Positions 36,561 to 49,914 of a stretch of DNA of 64,000 nt are shown piece by piece. The notes beneath the pieces were generated by a model. The model saw only the letters and a list, made by a program, of their open reading frames with translations. It had not been told where the DNA came from and did no database searches. Both the position numbers and the translations under genes were made by a program. The stretch is from Laguncularia racemosa (Eukaryota; Streptophyta; Magnoliopsida; Myrtales; Combretaceae): contig JBBMOL010000134.1 in the NCBI GenBank assembly GCA_037954665.1, positions 248,001-312,000 of the forward strand, given 5' to 3'. Position 1 is the first letter of the stretch. The number at the start of each line of letters is the position of its first letter.

Positions 36561-39500
36561 ATTAAATGATGATGAACATTTTAGGGCTCTAGGGGACAAT
36601 GATCCGACGTTGGTGTCCCTTAATTTCGTCGTCGTTGTAGTGGTTTTCCGGTGAAAGAATCTTTTCGTTGTGCGAGCCTTTTCAACTCACATAAATTATG
36701 TTTATATTGGTGATATATTTTAGACCTTAGATTTACAAAATCCATATAAAAATACCTCACGTATTTAGGGATGAACACATGACCCGTAAATCACATGGTT
36801 TATGTAAGAAATTTCTTTAAACTTTCCACGTATGATATACTAGAGAATTTTACGCACGCATTGCAAAAATTGATTATAAAATATTATAATAGTCGGTAAT
36901 ATGGCTACTAGTTGTCATGCCTTGATCATAGTAAACAAGACAGTCCACCTACGAGTGAGCAACAAAGGCAATTTAACCCCTAAACCGATTTGAACCTGCC
37001 TTGAAGAGTAATACTTAGGTCGGTTTTAAAGGAAACCAAACTTAATTTTCGAATTGAAATTTCTAGAATCGAGACAAATGTAGATCTAGCTTCCCTCTTA
37101 TACTAAATTGATAGGTATCTTTTAATCTAGGGTTTTCGATATTAATAATTAATAAAAGAAGTTTTTTTTTTAATAATTTTTAAGTTTTTATGAAGCTAAA
37201 ATAAATAAAATATGAACAAAATTAATGTTTAATATTACACACAAATATTGAAACTAAATTGATTGTAGTTGAATTATGGAATTAGTATTACACATAATCT
37301 ACAAAACTACTACGGACATTAAAAGAATTTTGATATAACACATGGGAATTCAATAATTTACAAGTTTGCCATAGTTTGTAACTAGAATGATAAGAACTAA
37401 GAGAATAAAGAAAGGACAATTTCTTTAATCATCTATGAACTAGGAGAAATCCACCTCACTTAATTCAAATAGCCATGGGGTTTATGATAATTCGAAGGTA
37501 ATTCATTGTTTAATAATGGTGATTGAATACATAAGAGGCCTATATATAGGCTCACTATAACCTTGGAGACTCTAACATAAAAGGAAACAACTTAATCTAA
37601 ATATTGGGCAAATACATAAAAATTGAAGATAACAAATAGTAAGATCTCCCTAACAACTATTTAATGACTAAAAGAAAAATAAATAACATAAGGATATTAC
37701 ATTATCCCTTGCTTTGTTTGGTGATGAAAATTTTGGTGTGGAGTGCAAAATGAATCCTGAGGGGTATTTATATGGTTTTTTCAATGCCTATTTAATTTTT
37801 TTTTAATGTTGTAGTAGTTGAAAATTTATAAAAACTTACACACATATTCCATGAAAATTAACAAGTTTCTGGTTAAATTTGGGTGAACTCTGGACACCTA
37901 GTTGATTTTTGGTGAATTTTACCCTTGGTTTTGGCATTTAAAAAAAAATCTATTCTACTTTCCCACAAATTTTTAGGCTTTGTTCCCCATTTTGGAGGTT
38001 TTTCTATGATTTTTGCTAATCAATTCCATGCATGGTGAGATCTATTTGGTAGCGGTTTTTTTTTATTTTTATTTTATAGCTTTTTTGTTGGGTATTTTGT
38101 CAAATATATGTATTATACTATATTATTTTATTATTTTATCTTATTTTCAGGAATAATATGGGATCATCCATTTCTTTTATGTCTTGTAAAGATGAGACAT
38201 GGGTCTTGTTAATGTTTTTACCTTATCTTTTTATTATTTACTTATCTATTTTTATAATTTATTAATTACTATTTTACTATTTACTATAAATTTTTTACTT
38301 TTACTATAACCTTTTAAGGTAAATTTTGACTTTTAAGGCTTTTAAATTTGTTTTAACTATTTTTCTTAGTTCGGGTAGATTTTTTTAATTTCTACTTAAA
38401 TTCTAAGGTATTTTAGTTTTCTAACCAAATTTAAATAAGTGAGTGAGGTTTAAATCTTTTGAGTTAGAATATGTGGATATTCCTTTCCTTATCTTGATTT
38501 CCAATAATCTTTATAGTTTAGGGCATATTATTGTAATTTTAGGTGTTACATTGTTAGATTCCTACTTAGATTTTACAATAATTAGAGAGTTAGCCTCTGA
38601 GGTATGGTTTCTATGCTGGTGGTTCTAACGGACAAAAAATTGGGAGTAACATCATTGAGCTCCTTCCCAGCTTTGTCCAACCAGAGGATAAATGACTACT
38701 GGTTTTAGCTGCTTGGATCCTATCAGGCGAGTGCTACTTGGCATAAGCCATAATATGTGTCACATGGCCTTGATGTAGTAAGCCAGCGTGTGATTCCCTG
38801 CATGAATCAAGCACAATCACAGAAGACGAAAGATGTAGATTTCCAGTCTTCAACCTCATGTGCAAAGCTGACCTTTGTTTTGGAAGGTCTAGTATTTTCA
38901 ATGTGAACATGAAAAAAAAACTTCCGCCATGAGACCTAAATTATGGAGCATTGTCTTCTAATGGAGTCAGTGTACTTATGAAGCACTATCAAAGTCATCG
39001 GATGGCAATTAAATTATAAGAAATCTACGACGTACATGAACTAATCAAATCCATAAATAAAATTTTTCATCGAACTCTTACATGGTAATGTATGGGAACA
39101 ATCTGTGTGCCTAGCCCTGATTTATTAGTTATACCAGTAGAGAGACCAGGACTACCTACATTTCTTTCCTGAGACACTTCAGGATGGATTGATATATTAG
39201 GAAAATATGATGAGTTATTCTAAAAAAACAAAAAAATCATTAAGTATCATACATTATGCATTACATACATGAAGTATATGAATACCAATACTATCTTAAC
39301 ATATATATATATATATATATATAATACCCAATAAATTTTTTCTAATTATTCTCTATCACTTTCCAATCACTTATTTGCTTCTTTTCCTTATATAACAAAC
39401 CAATAAAAAAATCCTTCCAAAAAGCCGTCAAGAATTCCATGATTTTAGTTGAGATTACTTTAGAGCCACGTTTTAGTGGCCCTTCTTATAAATAAAATTG

Positions 39501-40192
39501 GATTAAAAACTTTCAAGATAATTAATTTCACCAAAATATTTATTTTCTTCTCAAACTTTGTATTTTTTATTATTTATTTTTAATCTTATCATTTACTAAA
39601 TAGTAAGATCATACAAACTTAAAATAATGACAATACAAATTTTTTTGTTTCTTTGGTTTTTTTTTTTTTTATTTCATAGATTTTATTATAGATTCAATAT
39701 ATTTTACATATAAAGAACTTGTAATATTATATATTGATTACATTTTTAATATCACATAAACTTAAAATTACAAGAAGAAAGGCAAAATTTGTAAGTTGAA
39801 TAAGTATCATATACTCTATAGATTTTATGGGGTAAAAGTTTAAAGGTATTATAAGATAAATTCCGATTTTAAAATTTGAAAGCTTGTACTTTACAAGATA
39901 TAGTATAGATAGGGCTTTATACTCTACTTACCTTATATTCGCTTACTCTTAATAATAAAAAAAATTAACTAAAATATAAAAAAATAATAAAAAAAGGAGT
40001 AAGTCTAGACACTCCTTTAGTCTAAAGCTGGTAGTGACCCTCCTAAGGTGATAATTGATCACCTACCACTATGAATAAGTTAAGACCCACTATTTTTTAG
40101 AGCAATTTCTAACCACCATAAGGGCTAAGGGATGGTTGGAATTTTTTTTTTTCGACTTTTCCCATTTTTTGATATCTTAGTTTTATTTTTTA
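36561..40192. other. AT-rich intergenic DNA, no gene seen
   Basis: No gene or clear element is seen. An (AT)n microsatellite lies at 39301-39322. Confidence 0.5.
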
Positions 40193-40488
40193 GGTTAATA
40201 TCATATTCATTATCTAAAATTTATTTATTTTTTCAATTAATTACTTGAATTTTAAAGGTATTAATTTACTACATATAAATTTTTTAAAATCATTTATAGT
40301 ACTTAAATGAGATAATTAATTATAAAAATAAGTAAAGTTCAAGTAATTGATTGTAAAAAAAAGAAGGTAAAGTTTAAGTAGTTAATTACATAAATAAGTA
40401 AAGTTCAAGTAGTAAATTAATACTTTAAAATATTGGATAGTTAGTTATAAAAATGAGCAAAGTTGAGATAGCAAATATGTTATTTACC
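40193..40488. mobile_element. MITE-like element with long terminal inverted repeats
   Basis: The left end GGTTAATATCATATTCATTATC and the right end GATAGCAAATATGTTATTTACC are imperfect inverted repeats. Inside are several copies of a TAAAGTTCAAGTAGTTAATTA-like word on the right and its complement on the left. The length of 296 bp and lack of coding fit a MITE. No target duplication could be fixed. Confidence 0.5.
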
Positions 40489-41430
40489 TTCTTTTTCTTT
40501 TTTTTTTACTTTGTGAGACTTTTTTTTTAACAACAAATGTTTGTAATTTTATTATAAAAATTGGTATTTTTCCTTTAAAAATTGTACATTTAGTTGCAAG
40601 TTCTTAAAACTATTATATTTATTAAAATTTCCAAAATCACAAAAAAAAAGAAACAAAAACTACCCTAGTAATATTTTTCATAAAATATCTTAAAAGTTTA
40701 TAATTTCATTCAAAATATCATAACATATATTATAATAACTTTATAACTTTCCATAGTTTTGTAAAGTATTCATAAAATTGTAATTTCATTCAACAAAACA
40801 TAAAATATCTTTTAAATCCATTAATCAACTTTAGTTCTTTATTATCTTTCTCGTAGATGTTGGGTCAATGGACTCTACCATATTATGTATCACATGTGGT
40901 AAGCTATGACTATGCTACATATAAAAAGTATAATCTGAGTCATTGTAAAATTCAATTGTTGGGATTGTGTTGCCTATTTTACATAAATTATATAACAATA
41001 AATTTATTTGTTGTATTTAATAATAAATAGGCTCATGCGCAACTATGATATATGTTTGTGTTCATAGTAGTTATGTCTTAGATTTTGCAATTCATCCTTT
41101 CGAAAAATTTCAAATTTCGTGTGCCAATGGGAGCAATGTTGATGCAATCGTTGAGTTACGGATGGATAAGAATAGATGTAGTTATCAAGTTTTTTTAGTT
41201 TTTTCTATATATTTGTAGATTGAGTAATTAATGAAATTGTGGATTTAGTAACAAGTTTTGATCCTTGTATATTTCTGCTGAAGTAGGAACATTCGATAGG
41301 TTGATCACATCCTGTGGTTTCAAAACTTGTTACAAGTTATATGGGTAACCTTCTTCTCATAAAATTATGATATAATTCATAGGATATAATTTTTCAGTCT
41401 TACTTTGTAAATGAAAACAATGAAGAAATC

Positions 41431-41516
41431 CAAAGATGTTTTAGTCGAAGTAGATTTGACATTTAAAATTTAAATTTATTCGCAATTATGAGGTACTTAA
41501 ATATGTTATAGAATTC
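41431..41516 (+). repeat. Dispersed repeat, copy 1 (pair with 45043-45130)
   Basis: CAAAGATGTTTTAGTCGA, followed by AAATTTAAATTTATT, AGGTACT and ATAGAATT words, recurs in the same order and orientation at 45043-45130. It is an unclassified element. Confidence 0.75.
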
Positions 41517-41897
41517 CATTGGCTGTAAACTTTTCAAGATTTTAGTCACATTAGAGTCAACATTAGAAAAAAAAATTAAGCTTATTTATATTTATACTTA
41601 ATACTCAAATATGTTCAAATTCTAGTATAATTACTTTATATTTTCTTTTCTATAATTTTAATCACTTTTATATTTTCATTACCATGCAATTGCATAAATA
41701 AAAATAATAGCAAACGAAATATAAACGTTCATCATTCTCTAATAAACTATATTGAAATTTAAAAATAGTATCATACATTAGTTTTAGATTAATTTATGAT
41801 TAGCTATCTAAACTTATTACAAGCTATATCAATTGTTTATGTTATTATATGTTTTCTTAGTAATGGTAGAGTCTCCAATTGAGGGTAACACTAAAAA

Positions 41898-42717
41898 ATA
41901 TTATACTTTTTAAAAAATATTTTGTAAATATTATATTCATAAAAAATATTTTTAAAATAGATTTTGAAAGTGCAGACTCAATTTGCGATTTTATTTTTCT
42001 AAAATTTATAAAACTGAAAATGCAAACTTCATCTATGCTTTCAGTATAATTTGTACTAAAAGTATAGAGTTATCCACACCTTCAAGCAAATTGCTTGAAA
42101 GCATGAGTGACATATGCTCTTTTAGTATAATATTTTTTTTTTATACTTTGACACATAGAAATATAGTAATTTTACCTTTATAAAAATATCAAATAGTAAC
42201 ACGATTTGATCTTACTTATAGTGCATTCAAATCAGTCTTTTTTATATATATTATATACTTTATAATTTCAAACGAATAAAAAGTTATGATCATTTAAAAT
42301 TGAAAAAACAAATCGCATAATTTTAATTTTTTTTTTAACTTTAAAAGGTCATGGTATTTTACTCATTTGGAATTACAAATCTTATAATATATTAAAAAAA
42401 CTTATTTAAGTGTATTATAGTTAAGATTAAATCGCATTACTATTTGATATCTTTATAATGGTCAAATTATTATGTTTTTACATATTGAAATGTAAAATAA
42501 TAAAAAAGTGATACTAAAAGCATAGACAATATTTACACCATTAAGTAATATGCTTGAAAATGCGAATGAAGTCTGTGTATTTAATATAAATTATACTGAA
42601 AGCTATTTTGTAAATTTTGGAAAAAAATTCGCAAAATTTGATTTACACTTATAAAACTTATTTTTTAGATTTTTTTATAGATATAATATTTATAATTTTT
42701 TTTTAAAAGTACTATAT
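41898..42717. mobile_element. 820-bp foldback element with nearly full-length inverted arms
   Basis: The left arm (about 41898-42305) and right arm (about 42337-42717) are reverse complements with moderate divergence. Matching blocks include TATCAAATAGTAA (left) against TTACTATTTGATA (right), CTTTCAGTATAATTT against AAATTATACTGAAAG, and ATATTATATTCATAAAAAAT against the complement near 42670-42690. The loop is about 30 bp. It is non-coding. It is probably a foldback or MITE-type transposon, able to form a long imperfect hairpin if transcribed. Confidence 0.65.
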
Positions 42718-45042
42718 ACGCATTCGGTTTCAGTTTGAGTGGAAAAAGACAGCAAGAAAATAATGCTGACGCCAAAAACAACAACGTCAATCAAAAGCAC
42801 TTCCGAGTGGTGTCTGCATCCTCAATCAATGAGGGGAATGATCTCAGCATGGACGTCATTTACGTAAGTTCACATCGACATATTACCAAAACTACATCGT
42901 AAGTCAAAAGGACATTTATTTGTCATATGTCGCTACTCTCTTAAAACTTAATTCCAACCAAACACATTGAAAAATAATGGATATCTTCCGGTAATTAATG
43001 ATAGTTGTCCTCCTAGAAAGGGCATCTTAGTAATTGACATGTCCCATCACTTTCTCTAGGACCATTATATGAAAATGATCTTTCACATGGATCTAAAAAA
43101 ATAGATATAACTGTAGTCAATACATTAAAAAAAAAAAAGTAATTAGATGGGTGCAACTATGTAAAAGATAACATTAAATATCTAGAGCACAATTTGTTTT
43201 TGGATTAGTATTTGATTGCCCTTTATAGTAAAATTCAATTAAATTATATATTTATATTTTAAGTAAGTTATTTAAAATCTATAAATTTATATATGGCCAT
43301 TGGTTATTGATGTTAAAATCTATAAATTTATTATTATAATAATAATGATAAAGAAAAACTAACAATCTAACTTTTCATGTATTAATGTTACAAGACCCCC
43401 ACACTTCCACTTTTTAAGAAAAGATGCTTGAAAATTGAATATTCTCTAAATGGAAATTGAAAAGTAGTGTGTAATAGCTTGCCGTGAATTTTTTTCTTTT
43501 TGTTTTACTAATTCAATTTATAATCATGTAATATAATAATTTCATTGTCTAACTCGACGAACTATATATGTATTTATATATCATCAATCGTAAACTCTAT
43601 GTAGGTGAATGAGACTATATACTTATTTACATGCACATATAATACAAAATGATCTTCTTCTTCTTTTTTTCTTTTTTTTCAACTGGTTATGATACAATAA
43701 AGGCTCGATGGAAACCAAACATGAAATATTATGATTGATATTTTACACTATAGATAGAAATAATATAAGGGTATGTTTGGATTTTTTGGTTTTTTTTTTA
43801 TATATATATATTCGATAATCTGTATCTAATGTATATTTGATATGTGTTTATTTTGAAAATCGATATTTTGATAGTGTATAAAATATATCTAATTCACTTA
43901 TATTTTAAAATAAAGTTTAGAAAATTGTCTTTTTTAATAAGAATATATATATAACTATATATTTGTCTTTAAATATAGTAATCCCATTTGATTCTAACCA
44001 AAAACTCATATTCAAATTGATATGAAATAGATACCAATAAACAAAAATTAAAAAAAAATGAAGGAAGCCTACATGGATTGTGTGTTTTCTTTCTCTTGTT
44101 TACTACAAAAATTTGGTACGAGGTGTACAAACAGGTGTTACACCATTATTTATAGAAACTCTTCATTATAACAATATTTTCTCTTTATCTCTATTTTTTT
44201 TTTTAATATCACTTGCACAATCTACATTAAGAAAATAATCAAAGTTGTTGTGGAAAAGGAAGAAATGGAAAAGAACCCACTTGAATAGTAGGAAAAAGTA
44301 CTTTAGATACCGGTCTTTTACATATCTTATTCTTGGACGCAATATTGCTCCATAATAACCTTTTTTATGATGTCCTTAACTAAAATCCTCGCACTATATT
44401 CTAAAAGGATTCTAAGCTTTTCATATAGACATATAACATGAATATGTATTTGGAAAAATCATTATACAATATATATATATATATATATATATTTTAGGTC
44501 CAAGTTTTCGTATATCGTTGCCGCTTTATCTTGAAGTGAGAGATGTAAGGCAACAACTTGTTGGGCCCATCGTCAGGATATCCCATTCTCTGTTATCAAC
44601 GCTACCAAGACAAACGGCAAGTGCCGAAGCTGTCATTTAAATACGTAGTGAAACAGTTTTGGGATAGAAGAAATTTGTTATCATTATAAAAAAATTCCAG
44701 TTTTAATACCAAGTTTGAAAAACAGTATCTTAACATAATACTATTCTTTAAAATAAATAATAAGTATAAATTTTTAATATATAGTTATATATAATTTTTT
44801 ATATTTTCAAGACACCGTATGATCACAAGCACTTAATAGTCTTACCAAGCCAGCATCTCCCAATTATCGTGTGCAGCTCATCAAACGTTGTGAGGCACGA
44901 CATGAATTCCATTTCCATGTCTACAACTCAAAAGCCCAGCCTAGAGCTTCAAGAAGGCCTTTTGTAATATTGGGCCTAGACTCTAGTACTCTGCTATGTA
45001 TACCTAATAATAAAGCCAGAGTTTTTAGGTATAAGTGGCATC
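42718..45042. other. AT-rich intergenic DNA, no gene seen
   Basis: No gene is seen. An (AT)n microsatellite lies at about 44469-44492. The 71-codon open frame at 44871-45086 overlaps the dispersed repeat at 45043 and has no recognisable motif. Confidence 0.5.
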
Positions 45043-45130
45043 ACAAAGATGTTTTAGTCGATGCAGATTCGATATTAGAAATTTAAATTTATTTGTAATT
45101 ATAAGGTACTCAAATATGTCATAGAATTTC
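45043..45130 (+). repeat. Dispersed repeat, copy 2 (pair with 41431-41516)
   Basis: Same word order as 41431-41516, with scattered substitutions. Confidence 0.75.
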
Positions 45131-45180
45131 ATATTAGCAAAATGCAGTTTGTTACACTAAGTGCTCGTTGCTTAAAATAA

Positions 45181-45356
45181 AAGATAACGAGTATTTCACT
45201 TAATGCAACATCATATGTGTGTCGCCTACCTAAATTGGAATGGCAACCAGTATTTTACATAATGCAACATCACATGTGTGTTGCTTAGGAAAAATGGAAT
45301 GGCAACGAATTTTTTAGTTAATGTAACAATATGTGTATTGCCTAGCTAAACTGAAA
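45181..45356 (+). repeat. Three tandem units of about 60 bp
   Basis: The units begin near 45181, 45241 and 45301. Each carries a GGCAACGAGTATTTTA-like word, then TAATGCAACATCA and ATGTGTGTTGCCTAG. They are degenerate. Their origin is unknown; such repeats often sit inside transposon ends. Confidence 0.7.
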
Positions 45357-45639
45357 GCATAGTGAATAAATTAATGTAATGAATTTTTAATCTAAAGGCA
45401 ACAATAGTCTACTATTAAAGTAACACCTTCAATAAACAAAGGTAGCATTTTGGGAAAATGGGCAACGACTAATTGTACTTATATGTAACATAATCTATTC
45501 TTTTTGTATCAATTTTTAAGGGCTATGTAATATAGCTCCATTATTAGCAGCATCGGTTTTTATAATATTTTTGTTGATGCAATTCTTATTTATGGAGCAA
45601 TATTTTGTTTCCTTTTCAATATTGCCTCTATAAATACAC

Positions 45640-47513
45640 AATTAATTATATATATAAATGTGTATATATAATTAACATTAGTAAATATTCGGATAAGGTT
45701 AACGAGGTAATTACAATAACAAGATAGGGACAATTTGGTCAATTCATGGTCTAAGTATATATGCCCTCGTTTGACCTAAAGTGACTCTTTTCCCTTATTT
45801 ATTGCATAACCCTAAACACTCTTCAGAGACCTAAGAGAGAAGGAGACGACCATGTTCCACCACTAGCTTATTGGATCAAGATAAGTGAATCAATCAACAA
45901 CTATTGATCGCTGTTTAAGTATACATTGTTAAGTGGGGATTAATACATTAGGACTCTTTACAAGATAATTTATGCTACGCAAGGTTCAGGGCAAGAATCT
46001 AAGTGTTAGGATGACTTAATCCGTTAAGTCGTTAGTCTAACCCTAATTAGCATTTTCTATAAAAAAAATAATGCACAATTAGGTTTAAGATTGTTGGATT
46101 TGATTTAGGTTTAGAAAGAATTGAATATTTTGTAAATTGGAAATGGAATTAGGGATGAATAGTGACTTACATGATCAAGTACACGTCGTATACATGTCCG
46201 TATTGAAATACGAATGTGTATAGAATAGTACAATCACTATGTGTCCAACTTCAAGAATTCATAGAAAGATACACGGCCTCTAACACAGTCATGTATTTTC
46301 CCATGTTAAATTGCTGAAATTTACAAAAAGGTACACGACCTCTAGCACGACCGTGTATTGAACCGTGTTCCTCTACACGGCCTTCAATATGGCCGTGTTG
46401 AGTTAAAATATATTGTATTTCGTTTTACTTTGTTGAGATGCAATTCTAAGAGCATGTAATTGAGATAATATATAGGTTTGGAGGATTTGTGAGACTATAG
46501 AAATATGACGAAATCAAGTTTTGCAAATTTAAGTATGTGTATACCATGTGTGTTGTTTGTGCTTATTAGTTTAGAAATGTGTGTAGACTTAATAATGTTG
46601 ACTAATGAATGAGATTACTTGCATATGTAATTGTGAATTGCTAAGACCGAAAAACCAAGTGTAGGTTAGTGTTCTCGAGGTGACACCCTAATGATCGATA
46701 TGTGATATTATCCCTAGTGGAGTTATGTACTAAAATGATTCAGGTAAAATGTGGAAGGACTCATGTATGTGGAAGGCTACTGTGCATGTTGTGAAAGGAT
46801 GTTGTGAAAAGACTTATGAACTCATAAACAGTAGAAAGTATCCACTATTGTATAATTACTATTATTATATATGGAATAAACTTATGGACAAATGGGAGTA
46901 TCATTTATTGTATATATATTTGTTTGTGGAGAGATTGTGAGGATATATAAAGGATATATGATGATTTAATGATGAGATTGTGTATTGGCTAAATAATGTA
47001 AAAGATATATATAACTTGTGTATGGATATTATGTTGTTGTTTATGTCATAGCATGCACATTTGTATGTAGGTATACATAGTGTCCGGCATTAGCTTACCC
47101 CTCATGAGATCTTTTTTTAGTTGTAAGTACCACAGGAAAAATTATAGAATATGATGAAACCCTAATAAAGACAAATCAAGATCAAAATAATGAGAAGAAT
47201 GTAAAATATATCTACTATGACAATTAGGAGTCAGAATAAGGAAAGACACATATTTGATGACTTGTTAAGTGATTTAAGATTTTGTTGTATTTGAATGTTA
47301 TACGCTTCCACTGTAATAAATTGAGAAGATTGGTTATAATGTACTTTTGATAATCGACATTTTTATAAACTTTTGTATATGGAGAATTATTATTATTCAT
47401 TATGAATATATGAATGTAAAAGTTAAAGATTTGTAATATCTAAGCCTTTGCATGTCTTCACGTAATGAAGACATGTGGCGAGCTGTAGTATTCCCGGGTT
47501 TCAAGGCATTACA
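45640..47513 (+). mobile_element. Possible remnant of a Ty3/gypsy solo LTR, uncertain
   Basis: Internal features recall plant chromovirus LTRs: ACACGGCC/GGCCGTGT inverted words at 46180-46400, GTGTCCGGCATTAGCTTACC near 47080, and a CCCGGGTTTCAAGGCATTACA end at 47493-47513. The left end and target duplication were not found and there is no coding region. Confidence 0.25.
46181..46400. repeat. Cluster of ACACGGCC...GGCCGTGT inverted words
   Basis: At least three units (near 46271, 46332 and 46373) carry CTACACGGCC or a variant followed within about 25 bp by its complement GGCCGTGTT. The last, 46373-46399, is almost perfect and could form a hairpin. Confidence 0.65.
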
Positions 47514-47932
47514 GCCTCTATATTAACCTCTTTCACTAATTATTAGCTTATCGCATATAGCATGGTAGAGAAGACTTATCATATAAGATAAAACATTATT
47601 GGTAGTTAAAACTGAAAATGCACATAAGTAAAGAAAAAAAAAATTACATCAAATGAAGAGTTACTAGAATCAAAATAGTTATATCCCTAAAAATGTTCCT
47701 CTAAAATAAAATAATCACTGAAATTTAAATCTAGTAAAATTGAAAAATCTATAGCTGAGCAAGCTTGGATCAATAATCATTCGTTTTCAAATCCTTAGCC
47801 ATTTTCACTAATTTCTCCACATGAAGAATTATCCTACGAAAGGAAAAAAAATTGTAATAAAATACCCTTTAAGGAAAGTTATACATAATCCATTGTTTAA
47901 TTATAAAAATGACAGAGAGACATAAACAAAAG

Positions 47933-48470
47933 CTAGGTCGCTTCTAACATGGAAATAAACTTAGCAACAACATTCCCTTTGATCAAGCCATTCGACAAAA
48001 GACATTGAAACAAAGCTGCCCTAGGTTTGAGTCTTTTCGCCAAGCTTAATGAGAGAAGCAATGGATGCTCAGCCACAAGCAAAGAATTTAAACCCACATC
48101 ATTAACAAGAAAATTCATAATCAACGCAATCTTTTTCTCCGACACCATAAAGCACCCAGAATCCCTTTGAAATGCTTCAAGAATTACATCCTCAGACTAA
48201 CCCCATTTCATAAAAGCATACGAATTCTTTTCCTACATGGATTTACTCGTAAAAGCCTTTGCTAAGATTGCTTTAGCAAACTGTGTCTTCGTAGGATCAA
48301 ATCCCATCTTCTTGACATCAACCACTAAGCTTTTAAATCTATTTGATGTGAAGATGAACAATCTAGGAGTTGATTGAAGTAATCGAGTAATATTCAACTT
48401 AGTTACCCCATTATCTTTGATAATTCAGATATTCGGTTGAACAGAAGATTGGATATATAGTGTACATGAA
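47933..48470 (-). pseudogene. mTERF-family protein pseudogene fragment
   Basis: mTERF proteins are organelle-targeted helical-repeat proteins that bind nucleic acid and act in plastid or mitochondrial gene expression. Read on the minus strand, this fragment has typical mTERF repeats: ITRLLQSTPRLF, GFDPTKTQFAKAI, KWG-SEDVILEAFQRD, then MVSEKKIALIMNFLVNDVGL and LSLAKRLKPRAALFQCLLSNGLIK. In-frame stops lie at 48233-48235 and 48197-48199 (both TAG) and at 48425-48427 (TGA). No N-terminal transit peptide or full-length frame is present. It is a relic of one of the large plant mTERF clusters; no intact relative is in the window. Confidence 0.8.
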
Positions 48471-49188
48471 ACCATACAGCCCGTCCAAACTCTATTCATT
48501 CCCAAATGTCAAGCAGATTAGACAAACACCTTTTGTTGCCATCCTTCATTTCACCAAAAAATAAGAAAAGAAAAAAGAAAAAGGTGGTATAATGAAAAAC
48601 ATAAAGGTATCTAAAGAATACCTATTGAGATTCAAGATTTTCCATGCTGGTGGAGCCTTTTTACTGAATAGGAGGGTGCAAAAGGTCAAGCAATTCTTGA
48701 GGAATGACCAAATTTGGATTACATTGCAGTAGAGCAGTAAATGCAGATACCATCCTTTCAAGTTTGTCTTCCATATGAATGAAAGAGCAATGTCATGGGT
48801 GGAATTTAGGTACACATGTTGAGTGAAGAAAATTATAAGGACAATCAAACGACAACAAAAGGATAAAATGATTTAGTAATTGTGAGTATTCTTTATATTT
48901 ATATACTTTTCGAATCCTTAAAAGTCAAAAGACTCAATTTTTATCAAGTATTTGATTGTATTTACTACATTCATTTGAGCATTTCAAATCTCAGATATGG
49001 AGAGATCCATATCTTGCTACAACTCCATGAGTCGATTGTATTAGTCAGTTGCACTCACAGTGCCTTGATAGTCACTCAAAATTTTGAGTATACACTATGA
49101 AAAGTTCTGTTCAGTCAAAATAACCAGAGGGGTGTCATTCAATTTCTTTTTTTTTTTTTTAAAGAAAAAACCAAGAACCCAAAAAACT
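48471..49188. other. Spacer, no gene seen
   Basis: AT-rich DNA between the mTERF relic and a tandem duplication. Possible further decayed mTERF sequence could not be confirmed. Confidence 0.4.
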
Positions 49189-49435
49189 CATTTCACAAAG
49201 CGGATTGCTAATACAATTGCAATTATAAAAGAGTGACCTTTCCCTAACAATGAATGAATTCATCACAATTTTTTCGATTAGCAAGTATGTGCACAAAAAA
49301 TAAAATAAAAAAAAGCCCATTTCACATAGTAAATTACAATGCAAATGCAATTACAAAAGAGTAACCTTTCCCTAACAATGAGTAAATTCGTCACAAATTA
49401 TTTCAATTGGCAAGTGCATACACAACAAATAGAAA
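49189..49435 (+). repeat. Direct tandem duplication, about 125 bp x 2
   Basis: Unit 1 (49189-49317) and unit 2 (49318 to about 49435) both read CATTTCACA..., CAATTACAAAAGAGTAACC-like, TTTCCCTAACAATGA and TTCGTCACAA-like words in order. It is non-coding. Confidence 0.8.
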
Positions 49436-49914
49436 ACTTGATATAAGTACTTACGGATTTAGTTGCCAATTGATTGTGAACTTGTTATTGTTTGACTACC
49501 CACCACAACTCAGCTTTTGCAACCGAGAAAAATTTCTCCAACCAAGAAACTGAGTTTCTGTGCCTTTGCTTTTCTATAGAAAACGTGGGGGCGGCATAAG
49601 AAAGAAAGCGATTTTCCCCCATTCACTAGAAATCTCGGAGGAGTTTGCCGTTAGTTTTACGTTGGTGCCAACGAGAAATGTTTAGGTTTTTTTTTTTTTT
49701 TTTTTCAAAATTTGGTTTTTCTATAGACTATAGATAATTTACACTAGTAAATGTAGCAACCGACTTAAATATTATTATTATTATTATTTTAAATTTGTAA
49801 AATAGCATATTAAAAAAATTATTCCAAAAATAGAATTTAAAAATTCGAACTTGGAATGCACCATAGATTATGACTTGCTCCTAAGATAGTAAATTATAAT
49901 GCAAATGCTATTTA
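49436..49914. other. Spacer before the viral cluster
   Basis: No gene is seen. A T-run lies at 49687-49705 and an (ATT)n patch near 49772-49787. Confidence 0.5.

Noticed and set aside
44871..45086. A 71-codon protein
   Set aside because: No motif, and its end overlaps a dispersed repeat.
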